This document shows, in pieces, positions 7,814 to 18,470 of a stretch of DNA of 22,717 nt (position 1 is the first letter of the stretch; each line of letters begins with the position of its first letter). The notes under the pieces are model-generated. The model saw only the letters and a program-made list of their open reading frames with translations, searched no databases and was not told where the DNA came from. The DNA comes from Saccoglossus kowalevskii. Taxonomy: Eukaryota; Hemichordata; Enteropneusta; Harrimaniidae. The translations under genes and the position numbers were made by a program. The stretch lies in NCBI RefSeq assembly GCF_000003605.2, contig NW_003144101.1:1-22717 (forward strand). Direction: 5' to 3'.

Positions 7814-8615
7814 AAATGATTACGACTGTGACCGACCTCCACAGTTGCCCATGGAAGACTAGATACCAAAAAAGGATGTTTACGGGTAAACAGAAGCTCT
7901 GTTATCAGGGATATATTTGCTCAATGATTAGGTCAAGAATACGGTGCAATGTTTGGCAAGCACAAGTAACCTTCAATTTGAGTAGGAAAATAATTAACAA
8001 TCTCCGACTGATATGGATACTTCCTAACCACGTTGTTTTACAGTAGATATGTGGTATACAAATTACCAGCACGTGTTAAACGTTATTATAGGAGCAGTAA
8101 AACAAAGGCTTAGTGACAGAAGGAATCAAATTAACATTTAATTTATTTTATATTAATTAACTAATGTGTTGCACTGTAGAAGACCTGTTGGAGACTGGGT
8201 TATAACAAAAACTTCATCATTCAAATCTATGAACTCTTTGTAGTTTTGATGATTTTGTTTGCATTATTGTTAATCATTTCAATTGATTATTGTTCTATAA
8301 GTCAGAAGCAGCTATGTTCAATTAGTTAAACATGTATATGTATATGTAATTAGTTTGTCACGTAAATGGCTGATCATGTCACAGCCGATGTCAAAAACAA
8401 AACATTTAAAGAAAATGTGGAAAATAAATCGTAAATGAAAAACAGTAAATTTATGCCAAAATGTACAATATGCTCACGGTACTTCAAAAATCACCTAGGG
8501 GACATTGTCAGAGGCGGCGGCGCCGTTTTTTGACTGTGGGGGTGAATATTTTATGTAAATGTCAATTTAGTCTTCCATGGGCAACGGTGGAGGTCGGTCA
8601 CAGATGTAATCATTT
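7814..8615. mobile_element. ~800-bp element with 48-bp terminal inverted repeats
   Basis: The left end 7814-7861 and the right end 8568-8615 are inverted copies with about 3 mismatches in 48 (shared 'gtgaccgacctccac' and 'gttgcccatggaagacta'). The interior is A+T-rich, with no transposase frame. A frame at 7816-8046 starts inside the left repeat and has no recognisable domain. No target-site duplication is obvious at 7805-7813 or 8616-8625. This looks like a non-autonomous inverted-repeat (MITE-like) element. Confidence 0.6.
8506..8562 (+). repeat. Dispersed direct repeat, second copy
   Basis: This is the partner of 7249-7310, immediately inside the right inverted repeat of the 7814-8615 element. 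The left end of that element has no equivalent sequence. Confidence 0.65.
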
Positions 8616-10067
8616 CCCTGGCACTCTCAGGTAACACTTTTACTTCAAAGCTAATTCAAAAGTGATGGTTAATTACTTCTCAATTTTATCATTTCCTTCA
8701 AACAGTCTCGGTTGGCCAAACTTGAATTTCATATTTCCAACAATTCTAGTCTATTGTGTTGTCATATTTATTTTATTTCTAATTTTCTTGAATTGAGAAA
8801 ATAATTATTTCAAAAAAATATTTGAGACTTATTATGGTGTAAATAACTCTCGTTCAATTAATTTCCACAATTGTAAGTTCTTATGATTAAGAAGTTATTC
8901 TTTAGATTGGATATTTGATGTTGAAACAATGTTAACTCCTGAATTCAAACCCTCAATGAGTTCCACACATGGTATAAATACCATTATACCGCCGAGGATA
9001 TTCCTCTCTTTCCTGAATTGTTTTTCGAAATATAGGATACACCATTGTGACACTTTAATATCGAGCAAAACTAACCTTGTTTCTGTGCTTTTTTGTCAAA
9101 ATTAGGTAACTGTCAGTTTAATTACAATGTTTACTTAAGGTAGAGATGCAGTTTACCTGACAGGTATTTTAATTAGTTAATTAGGAAATCAAGATGACCT
9201 CCCTTGTCCACAAAACTATATATTTTCGGAAAGCTTATTGTATTTTTTTTTTGATTTTGTTAGTATTTGTTTATGGGCACTGTAGTTTGGAATGTACACA
9301 AAAATGTGCTTTCTTGTTCAAAAGTGATTACAAAAAATTAGCTTCTAAACCATGCTTCTGTTTCCTGTCAAAATTGGTTTATGGGTACATCTGTTTACTC
9401 TGAAGAAAGTGCCGTCTTGAAAACTGTCTACCAGTTGTCAATTTTGCAGGGCAGCAGCTCAAATTTCACTACTTCAAGTTTATGTATAAATGAACACCCG
9501 GGCTAGTTGTCTGTAAGATTGTTGTAACACTGTTCAACCAAAAACAATGCCCCGGGGGCGTTTTGAAGATAAATACATTGTCAATTATTTGTGAAAATTT
9601 CAAAACAAAACGTCAAAACGTCACGGAGCTATTTTTTTAAAGTTCTGGGATGTGCACTAAAAAGAAGCTGAGATAATTGCTAATTTGCATAACAATTCAC
9701 TCAGTAAGAAGTTTACTAATGCTCATAATTAAAATGACTCTAACAGTTCCAAATTTAAATGGATTATCGTTTTGTAAAAAAGTTAAATATAGTGCATAAT
9801 ATGGAGATCCTGCCATTTCTTTTTTTCACCAGGTTTCTTTTTTATTGTTTATGTACAGCCTTGCTAAATCTTGCTAAGCATTAAAAAGTTTGCACCTGTT
9901 ATCTATATTTATTTGATTTTAAAGCTAATTTTGTTTTATCGCAATGGCACACTTGTGTAACATTCCACAACGTTGTTCTTTGACTATTGTTTATTTTGAC
10001 GACTACTTCAATGTTCTAATTAGTCGAATGGGAAAGCCAAAGCGATTGCGTTGGTATTGGCAAGTGT
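8616..10067. other. No supported gene; one weak small-peptide frame
   Basis: This is A+T-rich DNA with many T runs. The only frame worth noting is 9194-9403 on the plus strand. It has 69 codons, purines at -3 and -1 of the ATG, a hydrophobic stretch AYCIFFLILLVFVYG near residues 14-28 and then seven cysteines. It could encode a small secreted cysteine-rich peptide. However, T-rich DNA produces hydrophobic frames by chance and nothing else supports it. No repeats or RNA genes are recognised. Confidence 0.4.
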
Positions 10068-10290
10068 TTATCTATTGTGATTCGCACCCTTGGCGTTTGT
10101 ATTAGGCGGTTTTTCATTTCCAATGTTTGCTACGTTGTAATATGCAACCACTTCCCCCGTTTTATTGTGATGTTTCAGTGTTAAATGATATCTTCTTTGT
10201 CTGTCACGCCATGACCTAATTTTACAACCACGGGCAGATTGCAACGAAGTGCATAACCTTTGGCTTGATTCGACTGGCTGTATAATTTTT
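10068..10290 (-). CDS. Candidate terminal exon, unknown protein
   Basis: A minus-strand frame stays open for about 74 codons from a reasonable splice acceptor ('tctttgcttgttggcag', AG at 10291-10292) to a TAG. A minus-strand AATAAA follows at 9990-9995, about 75 nt after the stop. The peptide is basic and polar (for example KIRSWRDRQRRYHLTLKHH, then VVAYYNVANIGNEKPP) and less T-rich than its surroundings. I recognise no domain and see no partner exon within the window. All three signals are common in A+T-rich DNA, so this is only a candidate. Confidence 0.2.
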
Positions 10291-10292
10291 CT

Positions 10293-11848
10293 GCCAACAA
10301 GCAAAGATTTATTACCGTTATTATCATTATTTTATCACGTGATTTGTTTTTTTGTATACAGCAATTCATATATAACGACCCTTAGTGAAGGGCATTTTTT
10401 GTGACATCAGCAATTTGTACAGTGTGGATTTGGATTCTCGAATTGTGCCTGGACTTTTAGCCAGTGTATATTTCATTATTAAAAAATCATGTCATATTAT
10501 TATAACTGAAATTTTGAACATAATAATGTTGTCAATAAAAATATTGTTCTACCGTTAGACTATTACTAACCATTATTCTACACCAGTGCAAAGCAAGAAA
10601 CGCAATGGTCGCATTGACGGTCGCATGTATTGAGATTACACGCCGCTGAGACAACAAACGCGATCGTTCATACATACATACAGTGTTCACAGGTATTATT
10701 TATAATTTCACGAGGTCCATAACTCTACAAACATGAATGTTTGACGAGTATACTTTAATCGTAGATATATATCACTTACTTCGCTCGGAATATTCCTCAA
10801 TCCTGACATAAGCTCGTCCTGTAAAATCTGCACTAAATTGCACAATGGCGGTAACCCCGATGACCTCAAATTAATGCCCTCTACGATGACAACATTTTAT
10901 TAACAGTGGTATCGCCTCCAGATGGCGCTCTTGTTAATTGCTTTTGTATCAAAGGATATCAAAGCACAGGTTGATTCTGCATCATAGTTCCGCTTTATAC
11001 AGGTATTGTTAAATTAATATATATTGTACTGTAAGAAAACCTTACCTTCAGTACCTCTTGGGTATCTTAAAATCATGGTGATTCACACAGGGACCTGATG
11101 AACTACTTACGTCAATACATGGACGTCTTTGGGGCGGAGCAACTATGTCCCAGTACAAGACCTTAACCATTCTCAAGATAATGGTAATTATATAATTAAC
11201 ACAGTTTGGTAAAGTATAGCAATACTACTTCATTAAATTGAATTATCAACGCTCCGAATCCTCGAAAATCACTATTACTTGTTAAGACCAATCAGCCTGC
11301 ACTATATATTACAAGGGATGAAACAAAATATGCACATGTAACCCGGGCTTACTTTGGGTATTTTTAGATCCATGCTATATACGATTTTTGCCCATTGTTC
11401 GTCTTACATCGCTTAAATATCCACATATGCCGTTTTGTGATATATCGCTCTCTTGTGGTACACTAGTGCTAGCCTTATGTGGTTTTCGATAGTATTGTAT
11501 ACGTTATATCACCCTGTAGCACGCTTGGTGAATTTTCCTAATTTTTTCTTGTGCGTTACTTGGGCCGTTCTGACTGCTGCTTGTTGTCATTTTTAACGGT
11601 CTTTTACTGTTTACGTATTTCGTTATAGGCCCATGCCCTGCGTTGTTTTGGCTGTTTTTTCTGGTGAAGTTCGTTTTATGGCATGAAAAAGTGTTGAACT
11701 TGAACGTACTTTTTTTCTTTAGTACACCGTCATTTTTGTTTTATTACCTAACACTTATAGGTTCATGTTCTGCAAGTTACAGAGAACATACCTAATAGGC
11801 CGTCCCTCAGCAAATAACTAATCCAAGGCATTTTCAAAATCGGGAAAC
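10293..11848. other. No gene found; one CTCF-like motif
   Basis: No coding region, RNA gene or sizeable repeat is recognised. Small items are a short cat/ata run near 10670-10681 and the CTCF-like sequence at 10915-10928, listed separately. Confidence 0.5.
10915..10928 (+). promoter_or_regulatory. CTCF-like motif
   Basis: The sequence cctccagatggcgc matches 13 of 14 positions of the degenerate CTCF core CCASYAGRKGGCRS, as I remember it. CTCF is present in bilaterian animals. A single motif match without other data is weak support for an insulator site. Confidence 0.25.
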
Positions 11849-11903
11849 TTATTTATTCATTCATTCATTTATTTATTTATTTATTTATTCATTCATTCAT
11901 TTT
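11849..11903. repeat. Compound tetranucleotide microsatellite
   Basis: About 55 bp of alternating (ttat)n and (tcat)n tracts, in the order ttat, tcat, ttat, tcat. Confidence 0.95.
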
Positions 11904-12240
11904 GAACTGCGGTGTCTTCCTTCAAGTATTGCATTGTGTTGTTGTGTGTTAAAACCATCAAGTACAATAGAATGATGGTCCAGTGGCAAACATCCTGTGT
12001 TTATAATAAACAAATAAAATAGTGTCGGTCTGCAACTTTTATTCCTTGTTGGAAATTCTGATTCCTGGACGGAACCGTCCGACGTGGGAAGAAACATGTG
12101 ATATAAATGTTTGATGTGTAACAGATACACTAGTATGACTTTATGTCCGGAAATGAGGGTATTTACTCGGTGAAGTTAAACTATGCTGTAATTACGGCAT
12201 TCATCATACTTTATCCACCATGTAATATGTCAGGTATGTA
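11904..12240. other. No gene found
   Basis: This lies between the microsatellite and the minisatellite. A 77-codon minus-strand frame (11897-12130) has no motif and overlaps the microsatellite. Confidence 0.5.
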
Positions 12241-12242
12241 AT

Positions 12243-12380
12243 GGCAATCCTGAGCTTCAACCTGAGCTTGCTCAGAGTCAACCTGAGCTCCATTCTGAGC
12301 TTCAACTTGAGCTTGGGAAATTGCTTACAGCTCAGAGTCAACCTGAGCTCCATCCTGAGCTTCAACCTGAGCTCGGAATA
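12243..12380. repeat. 'Cctgagcttcaa' short-period repeats, left of the minisatellite
   Basis: These are degenerate direct repeats of a roughly 12-24-bp motif around 'cctgagcttcaa', 'cctgagctc' and 'gctcagagtcaa', with a longer block, 'cttgggaaattgcttacag'. The same blocks reappear at about 13154-13236 on the other side of the 96-bp array. The gagctc core is shared with the 96-bp units, so the arrays are related. Confidence 0.85.
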
Positions 12381-12401
12381 TCGTTGTTCACATCAGAAGC
12401 T

Positions 12402-13032
12402 CAAAACGAAGTTGGGGCACCGACTCCGAGCTCGCTATCGAAAACGAAGTTGGGGCGCCGAGTCTGAGCTCTAACCTGAGCGTCTAAGATCAAATCAGCT
12501 GCGTTGAAGTCACTTATTAAAATATACTCGCTAGCGAAAAAAAAGTTGGGGCGCCGACTCTGAGCTCTAACCTGAGCGTCAACAATCAAACCTGCTGCGT
12601 TGAAGTCACTTATTAAAATATACTTGCTAGCGAAAACAAAGTTGGGGCGCCGACTCTGAGCTCTAATCTGAGCGTCTAAGATCAAATCAGCTGCGTTGAA
12701 GTCACTTATTAAAATATACTCGCTAGCGAAAATGAAGTTGGGGCGCCGACGATGAGCTTCAACCTGAGCGTCTAAGATCAAATCAGCTGTGTTGAAGTCA
12801 CTTATTAAAATATACTCGCTAGCGAAAACAAAGTTTGGGCGCCGACGCTGAGCTTCAACTGAGCTCAAATCCAGCTGTGTTGAAGTCACTTATTAAAATA
12901 TACTCGCTAGCGAAAACGAAGTTGGGGCGCCGACTCTGAGCTCGCTGGCGAAAACAAAGTTGGGGTGCCGACTCTGAGCTCTAACCTGAGCGTCTAGGAT
13001 CAAATCAGCTGTGTTGAAGTCACTTATTAAAA
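12402..13032. repeat. 96-bp minisatellite, five long and several partial units
   Basis: Long units start at 12440, 12536, 12632, 12728 (96 bp each) and 12824 (88 bp), with a last partial unit from 12950 to about 13032. Two short 38-bp forms (12402-12439 and 12912-12949) lack the same internal ~58 bp, jumping from 'gagctc' to the unit end. Each unit carries 'gttggggcgccgactctgag', 'gcgttgaagtcacttatta' and 'tatactcgctagc'. Because 96 is divisible by three, a minus-strand frame stays open for 162 codons and reads as a ~32-residue repeat. I interpret this as a by-product of the period, not as a gene. Four of the five long units keep the 96-bp length, and unit 5 has lost 8 bp. Confidence 0.95.
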
Positions 13033-13038
13033 GTAGTC

Positions 13039-13056
13039 GTTTCACACGTGTGAAAC
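13039..13056. repeat. 18-bp perfect palindrome
   Basis: gtttcacacgtgtgaaac is its own reverse complement. It sits right at the end of the 96-bp array and contains the E-box core cacgtg. Confidence 0.9.
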
Positions 13057-13153
13057 ACGTTTCCTGTTTTTATTATCTTTATTTCTGCTTTTACAGTTTT
13101 ATTTTCTTCTGAATGTCTGTGTCAAAGTCAAATAGGATATTCTAAACACGTTT

Positions 13154-13236
13154 CCTGAGCTTGAACTTGGGAAATTGATTACAGCTCAGAGTCAAGCTGA
13201 GCTTCTATCCTGAGCTTCAACTTGAGCTTGGGAAAT
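13154..13236. repeat. 'Cctgagcttcaa' short-period repeats, right of the minisatellite
   Basis: This is the counterpart of 12243-12380, with 'cttgggaaattgattacag', 'gctcagagtcaa' and 'atcctgagcttcaac' in the same order. It lies about 120 bp beyond the last 96-bp unit. Confidence 0.85.
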
Positions 13237-15454
13237 ATAGTGCGACTCACCGAAAGGGTCGCAGTGTCGCTCTGCGAAACGGCATATTTTGTTGGGAAGA
13301 CCAGTTGTCAAAGTGTAATTACGTTGGAACACATATGCGTGCATTGTTTTATGTTGATGTCAATACTTTTTTCTGAATTTCGAGTTGACATTTAATTTCG
13401 CGGTTTTGAGCTGTCCATGGACCATGAGCTGTCCAAGCCATTCGCGGTGTTTAAATTTTGCGGATTACCGGAAAACAAAACGAAGGATCACACCACAGGA
13501 AGCATAAATAAATCAATAGTTGCATAACATTTGTGTATCATTTTTTTATTGGAAATGTGTGACAGTGGGACAACTGGGAGTACTGTAGGTTACTGAGAGC
13601 ATTTTCATTGTTATTCATCTTCTCGTTTGTCGTGATAAAAACACTGGGAAATCGCAGTGTTTTCAAAAACACGATCGACATGGAAATCAAGTCCAAGTTC
13701 CGGGTCCCCGTAAACTTCATTAGATTGTGTGTGTATGGCGGTCTGTGAACGTGCATGCACCTCCATGGTACTGTACTACCGTGCACTGGGTCTCAGACTA
13801 GTAATCTGAGACTGGGCACTGAGGAAAACGAACCGATATCTGGTTGTCATGACGTTGACCATTGCAGGCACAGTCAACCAATGGTATAAGTGGATTCACG
13901 CAACCATATTGCTACATTGTACCAAGCATGAAAAACTGGGAAAGACGTTTCACCGGTGAATTATTGGAGAGAAACGTTGTAAATCACAGCGTTCCACAAA
14001 GCCATGGTATTCATAATTATAATTGTTTATTGGAGGTGTTCATAGTTGCGAATTACTTGCATAGCTTCTATTTACAGAAACAAGCTGATAACACTAATCA
14101 ATGTGTATAGCGAGCCTGGTATAGCAGTCCAGTCACGCTTGCTTCCATAAAGCGTTGATCTGATCTGAGCTAGACATTATGTAACGATGAGATAGTTGGT
14201 GGGTATTTACAAACTACATAGTCCAAGTTGGCCACGTCGTGGACAACATGCATTCACCGTGACCACAGTGAGTTGGACAAACTTATGTATTTTAATAAAT
14301 TATTAAATAATAAAATGTTATATAACTTTTCCCTTACCCCCTACCTGATATTGATTTCAAGTAATCACTGATCTTTGTTTATACTACTCTTTCCTTTAAT
14401 GCGCGATGTAGACACACTATACAATTTGCATATAACATTAGCGCATAACAAAGATTGTGATTCGATATGGTGGTGTTGAATATCTGTGCAATATGGCAGT
14501 GTCGTCTGAAAACCACGCATCAAAATGATTTCTGTTTATTTATTTACTGTTGTAGATCCTGAGAACTAGCCATTGAATATGATGTCGGGAATAAATGGTT
14601 TTCTGAACAAGCTTTATTACTTATTGCTGGCAATATTACAGTATGAATTGGGAGCAAACTGTGACACCAAATCCAGTCGTTGTTTTGTTATGCTTCTAAA
14701 ATATATATATTTTTTAAATAAAATAAATTAAATAGCAATATTATGTGTATTTGTATTTGTATGTGGAAACAAGACTGGCTCACTCAAAAATATAAAGAAA
14801 TGAGGTCTGCAGTTTTTTTTTTTTAAGTTTTTTTATTTGTGAAAAAAAAATGGCATTTTACAGTGTAAACAATAAAACACTCACAGTGCGAGGCTAGTTC
14901 ACCAACATGTCAATTCTCTTGCTTGAGTGTGAAAGTACATGGTTTAGTGACTACCTCTTATATTTTTAAATTTTAGAATTTCATTTATTTGGGAAGGTTC
15001 TTCTATAAAAATAGAACAGATATATATATAGAAGCAAAGTAAAAGTTGCTTTGTCGAAATGTGTTTGAGAACTTTCGAACCGTTTGGGTCCGCTTCTTGG
15101 CGCATGGCAAGTTATGCCCGTCTAATCGTTTAACAGGGGAAAGAGACTGCATATAAACTTGAAAAAAATGAATTTTTCTCGATGTCAAACCGGTTGCTAT
15201 GTAGTAATTGTATGGAACAATGCATTCTGGTTGTCCAACTACGGAATGCGGTAAACCTATCCATAGCTATAGTACACTATTTTCAGAGACTCATTTTCGC
15301 CCCAGAGTTTATTTTCGCTTCGAGACTCAACGGAATAAATCTGTGTTAGGCTTGGCGTAAAAGAGGCCGGGGCCATGGCGTACGGCGATGCGGCGACTTG
15401 GATTCAGTAATACTCCACTATTTGGCTCAAGCAAGACTGTAAGGCTGTATGTTA
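13237..15454. other. No gene found; A+T-rich with poly-T/poly-A tracts
   Basis: No frame has a recognisable domain; the longest are 82 codons at 13538-13786 (minus) and 13862-14110 (plus). Facing T and A runs lie near 14812-14850. 'Atttcgcggttttg' and 'ttttgcggatt' near 13395-13470 have the look of dispersed invertebrate repeats, but I cannot name them. A 25-bp match joins 15391-15416 to 7706-7733 ('ctggattcag.aatactc'). Confidence 0.45.
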
Positions 15455-15474
15455 AACCATGGAGCTCCATGGTT
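15455..15474. repeat. 20-bp perfect palindrome
   Basis: aaccatggagctccatggtt equals its own reverse complement, with no loop. It lies in otherwise unremarkable DNA. Confidence 0.9.
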
Positions 15475-16281
15475 AAACGTACGATGTATAAAACGCGTCG
15501 ACGTGTTCACATTACTAACTATTATCAGCTCATTATCGACTGGCACCGAACCAATTCTGTCGTCGTATCGCTTATTTGGAATGAAGACGTGTTTTAAGAG
15601 CAGGTCAAACCTTCCACCAGTATTCGACTGAAGTCTGTCATATTGTATTGATTAACTGAAGAATGACACCTCTTGGTGTGTGAATTGAGTCTTATCCATT
15701 TAACATCAACAAACCACCAACTATTAATTGCAGCGGATTTCCTAATTTGTAATACACATTTTAAATTTAAATATTTTATTATATTATTAACAGTTCCATA
15801 ATGTCTCTCACACGGGCATAGTTGTACCAAGGCTTCGAATGTAATTTATTCCAGGGACGTAACGACAAGCGTATTTTATTTACGAATTGTACAGCTACCA
15901 GTCTTTTCAACATCAGCATCCGCTATTGTTATTTGCACATGGTGGGATCTAGGCACGCGCCGAAATTTTTAAGCCTTTATGTTTGGAGAGAATTACAGCA
16001 CTGGGTTTACGATTGTCCGGACCCACATCTTGACCCACTGGGCTCGTGCAGAAATCACGCTGTCATTCGTCGATCTGTTAGTTGAACCAAACATGGAAAG
16101 GGATACACATATGATGAAAACAATAATTGACATATTGAAATTAATTCCTTTTGTTATTATAGTATTTATTGCGAGTCATCGTGCAATGAGTGGCTTAGAA
16201 GTTTTGATATTTATTTGTTTACGTCAATGTAGCATTGCAAGAAAATATCGGTTGCAGCACATGAATATTCGTCGCCGACGA
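15475..16281. other. No supported gene
   Basis: Several overlapping short frames are open here. The longest is 15979-16311 on the plus strand (110 codons), with one hydrophobic stretch, ILKLIPFVIIVFIAS, and an Arg/His-rich end. None has a recognisable family signature or splice context that I trust. Confidence 0.45.
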
Positions 16282-16316
16282 CACAGTCACTCTACTCACC
16301 TAGTGGAGTGACTGTG
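16282..16316. repeat. Hairpin with an 11-bp perfect stem
   Basis: cacagtcactc (16282-16292) pairs perfectly with gagtgactgtg (16306-16316) across a 13-nt loop. It lacks the sequence of the histone 3' stem-loop and has no T-run terminator context. It may be a small inverted repeat without function. Confidence 0.75.
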
Positions 16317-16669
16317 ATTTCAATCATTACTACTGTATCCGATCATATGTATATTTATGTGTTCTCTAAAAATTCACCACTGATTTCGTTTCGTGCCGAG
16401 CGTTCAAGTAGATCTCTAAGGTGAACGCCACTAATGTGTACCCGAAAGTGACTTGGTTGAGAAATGATTACGTACTACAATATACTAACACTGACACTCT
16501 TTTTCTAACTTTTGAAAGTAATAGTTTTAAGAAACATTCATTGTGTGTTTTAATCATAGGTTAATCAACAGTATGTTTATAAGTTCAGTCACATCAGACA
16601 AAACACATATCACTTGATGCCACAGTGGTAACACCTCTTTAATTGTAGAAGTAACACACATGATCATAA
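16317..16669. other. No gene found
   Basis: A+T-rich spacer between the hairpin and the next inverted-repeat element. Confidence 0.5.
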
Positions 16670-17644
16670 ACAATTGCTATGTTCACTCGGCAGCATTTTA
16701 TCGGAGCCGAACTACTGCTCCTCCCACGGATTAACAGGAGATTATCTACAATGCGTTCATTCGTTCGGGAGCCGAACGAGAGCCGAGATTTGCCAGAGTT
16801 AGATTCAGTTCGATCAGAGTCGAGCGGAACAGTGCCCTTGAATAATTAGTGACTGAAAACGATTTTAACGTCGTGCTTGTGTTTTTTCTTTACATGTCAT
16901 GATGCTGTTGAGCTAGGAGAAAAAGAGCCTGAGCATGGAGGTAGAAAAGACAATGACTGATATTATGATTTAGGCATATGTACTAGTATCTCGAATAAAC
17001 AGGAAACACGGCAGCTAAAATGCGTTTAATACAGCCTATTCGCTCAAGATATCGTCATGCAAAATTACCATTTAGTAACTATTCAACTGTAGTGATATCT
17101 AAACTACTAGGAAGAATCACAGATTCTCTCTATCTATCATAGAGGGACTATGGAAGAATCTAAACCTATCAGGAACACGTCACCGTACCGCGATCGCTTC
17201 TACGATTTTTATCTTTAGTGTCTTTAAAAAGTTTCCGTTCTGTCGTTCTTTCAAGTTGTTGTCGCATAATTTCGTACGCCATTTTTTGTTTCCCGTTGAG
17301 CTAACAATCTATCGCAATGATTCGTTACTATTAGGACGTGTACCTCTTATTCAAGCGGGAAATTGCGTGAAATTATGAAAGATGTTGTCTCCGCCATAAT
17401 TGAAATAAGAGGTTACTCGAAGAAGACGATTGAGGGCCTGATTTCGGCTCCGATATTTGGGTCCGATGCGTTTTCACGATCGGAGCCATGTCGGGACTCA
17501 ACCCTATCGGAGTTCAACCCCAAGGGTTTAGTGGAGCCGAACTTGGCTCGAGCCGGCTCGAGCCGAACGCGTTTACACGGCCATTTTTGCTGGCTCGAGC
17601 CGTTGGGCTCCGATAAAATGCTGTCGTGTGAACGTAGCAAATGT
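16670..17644. mobile_element. ~975-bp element with 43-bp terminal inverted repeats
   Basis: The left end 16670-16712 and right end 17602-17644 are inverted copies with about 5 mismatches in 43 (shared core cagcattttatcggagcc). Inside both ends are GC-rich subterminal repeats: 'gagccgaac', 'ggctcgagcc' (twice head to tail at 17542-17561), 'cggagcc' and 'gtttacacgg'/'gttttcacg'. The middle (about 16850-17430) is A+T-rich and has no transposase. Frames at 17363-17662 and 17413-17751 are produced by the GC-rich repeat. No clean target-site duplication is seen; a 'taa' occurs near both outer edges at different offsets. It is probably non-autonomous. Confidence 0.65.
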
Positions 17645-18054
17645 ATTAACCAACAAGTGTGAGCGTCTTGGCTTAGTTCAAGTACAGCCCCTTTCACGTT
17701 TTTTTTTTCAAAACATAAAATATGTCGGAACTTCGTTCTATCATAGCCCAACTAGACTTTTTTTTAGATTTTTGAAATGTCATACATTTGATCTAATAAA
17801 GACGTACAAAGAAGCGTGATGTATTGGAGCTAAGCACGTCTGGGGTACATCAATTATCAAGCCACGACTGTGTTTGTCGTTGATTGCGGGATCATGACAC
17901 GTGAGTAATTGTACTTAACAAGCAATTTAAAAACAAGTTGTATGAGGGCGCTATATACGAACATGGAATAATTTTATATGTGGACAACGCTTTTACCTAA
18001 TGCACATTTAAATTGTAAACGGTTATATACACCATGTAAGGATAAATATTAAAA
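17645..18054. other. No gene found
   Basis: A+T-rich DNA with T runs (17700-17709, 17758-17765). No repeat or RNA gene is recognised. Confidence 0.5.
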
Positions 18055-18470
18055 GACAGGTCCCGGAAAACGTCAAAATAAATTAATTTACAATGGGCGT
18101 ACTCTGCGTACATGACGTGGAAGAACACAAGAATACACCGGAAACCGTTAACGTAATAATCGGTAACCCAGCTGTATATGTTGTTTCAGTTTCAACGTAA
18201 ATTGGCGTATATTTTTGCATTTACGTTTCTTCCGCCCAACTTAATCACCGGTTATTTAAAAGTATACGTTATAAACGTTGAACGGAAATCTGCGGTTTTT
18301 CAGAAATTACCGTTGATTTACGTTGGACTGAATGGACAACAAACGTAGAATTTAAGGCTGTCGGTTACACGACGGATATGCCACCCCCATAGTCCGATGG
18401 TTACGCGACGGTTACACTGCATAACCGCCATGTAACCGTTGTGTAACCGTACCGGAAACACGCGATTTTA
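18055..18470. repeat. Patch of 'gtaaccg/cggttac' and 'aacgt' motifs with a hairpin
   Basis: The right part (18360-18450) holds at least six 'cggttac' or 'gtaaccg'-like copies in both orientations, including acggttacac (18408-18417) and gtgtaaccgt (18441-18450), which pair perfectly over ten bases. The left part is dense in aacgt/acgtt strings and has three 'ccggaaa' copies overall (18063, 18138 and 18451). It is base-composition-biased and non-coding, possibly the inside or end of an unidentified element. Confidence 0.55.

Noticed and set aside
12401-12889. 162-codon minus-strand frame made of ~32-residue repeats
   Set aside because: It is explained by a 96-bp minisatellite whose period is divisible by three. 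There is no start context, splice signal or recognised domain.
15979-16311. 110-codon frame with a hydrophobic segment, briefly considered as a LETM1-like membrane piece
   Set aside because: The resemblance covers only a few residues (KLIPFVIIV). The following conserved part of that family is absent, and the DNA is A+T-rich, where such segments arise by chance.
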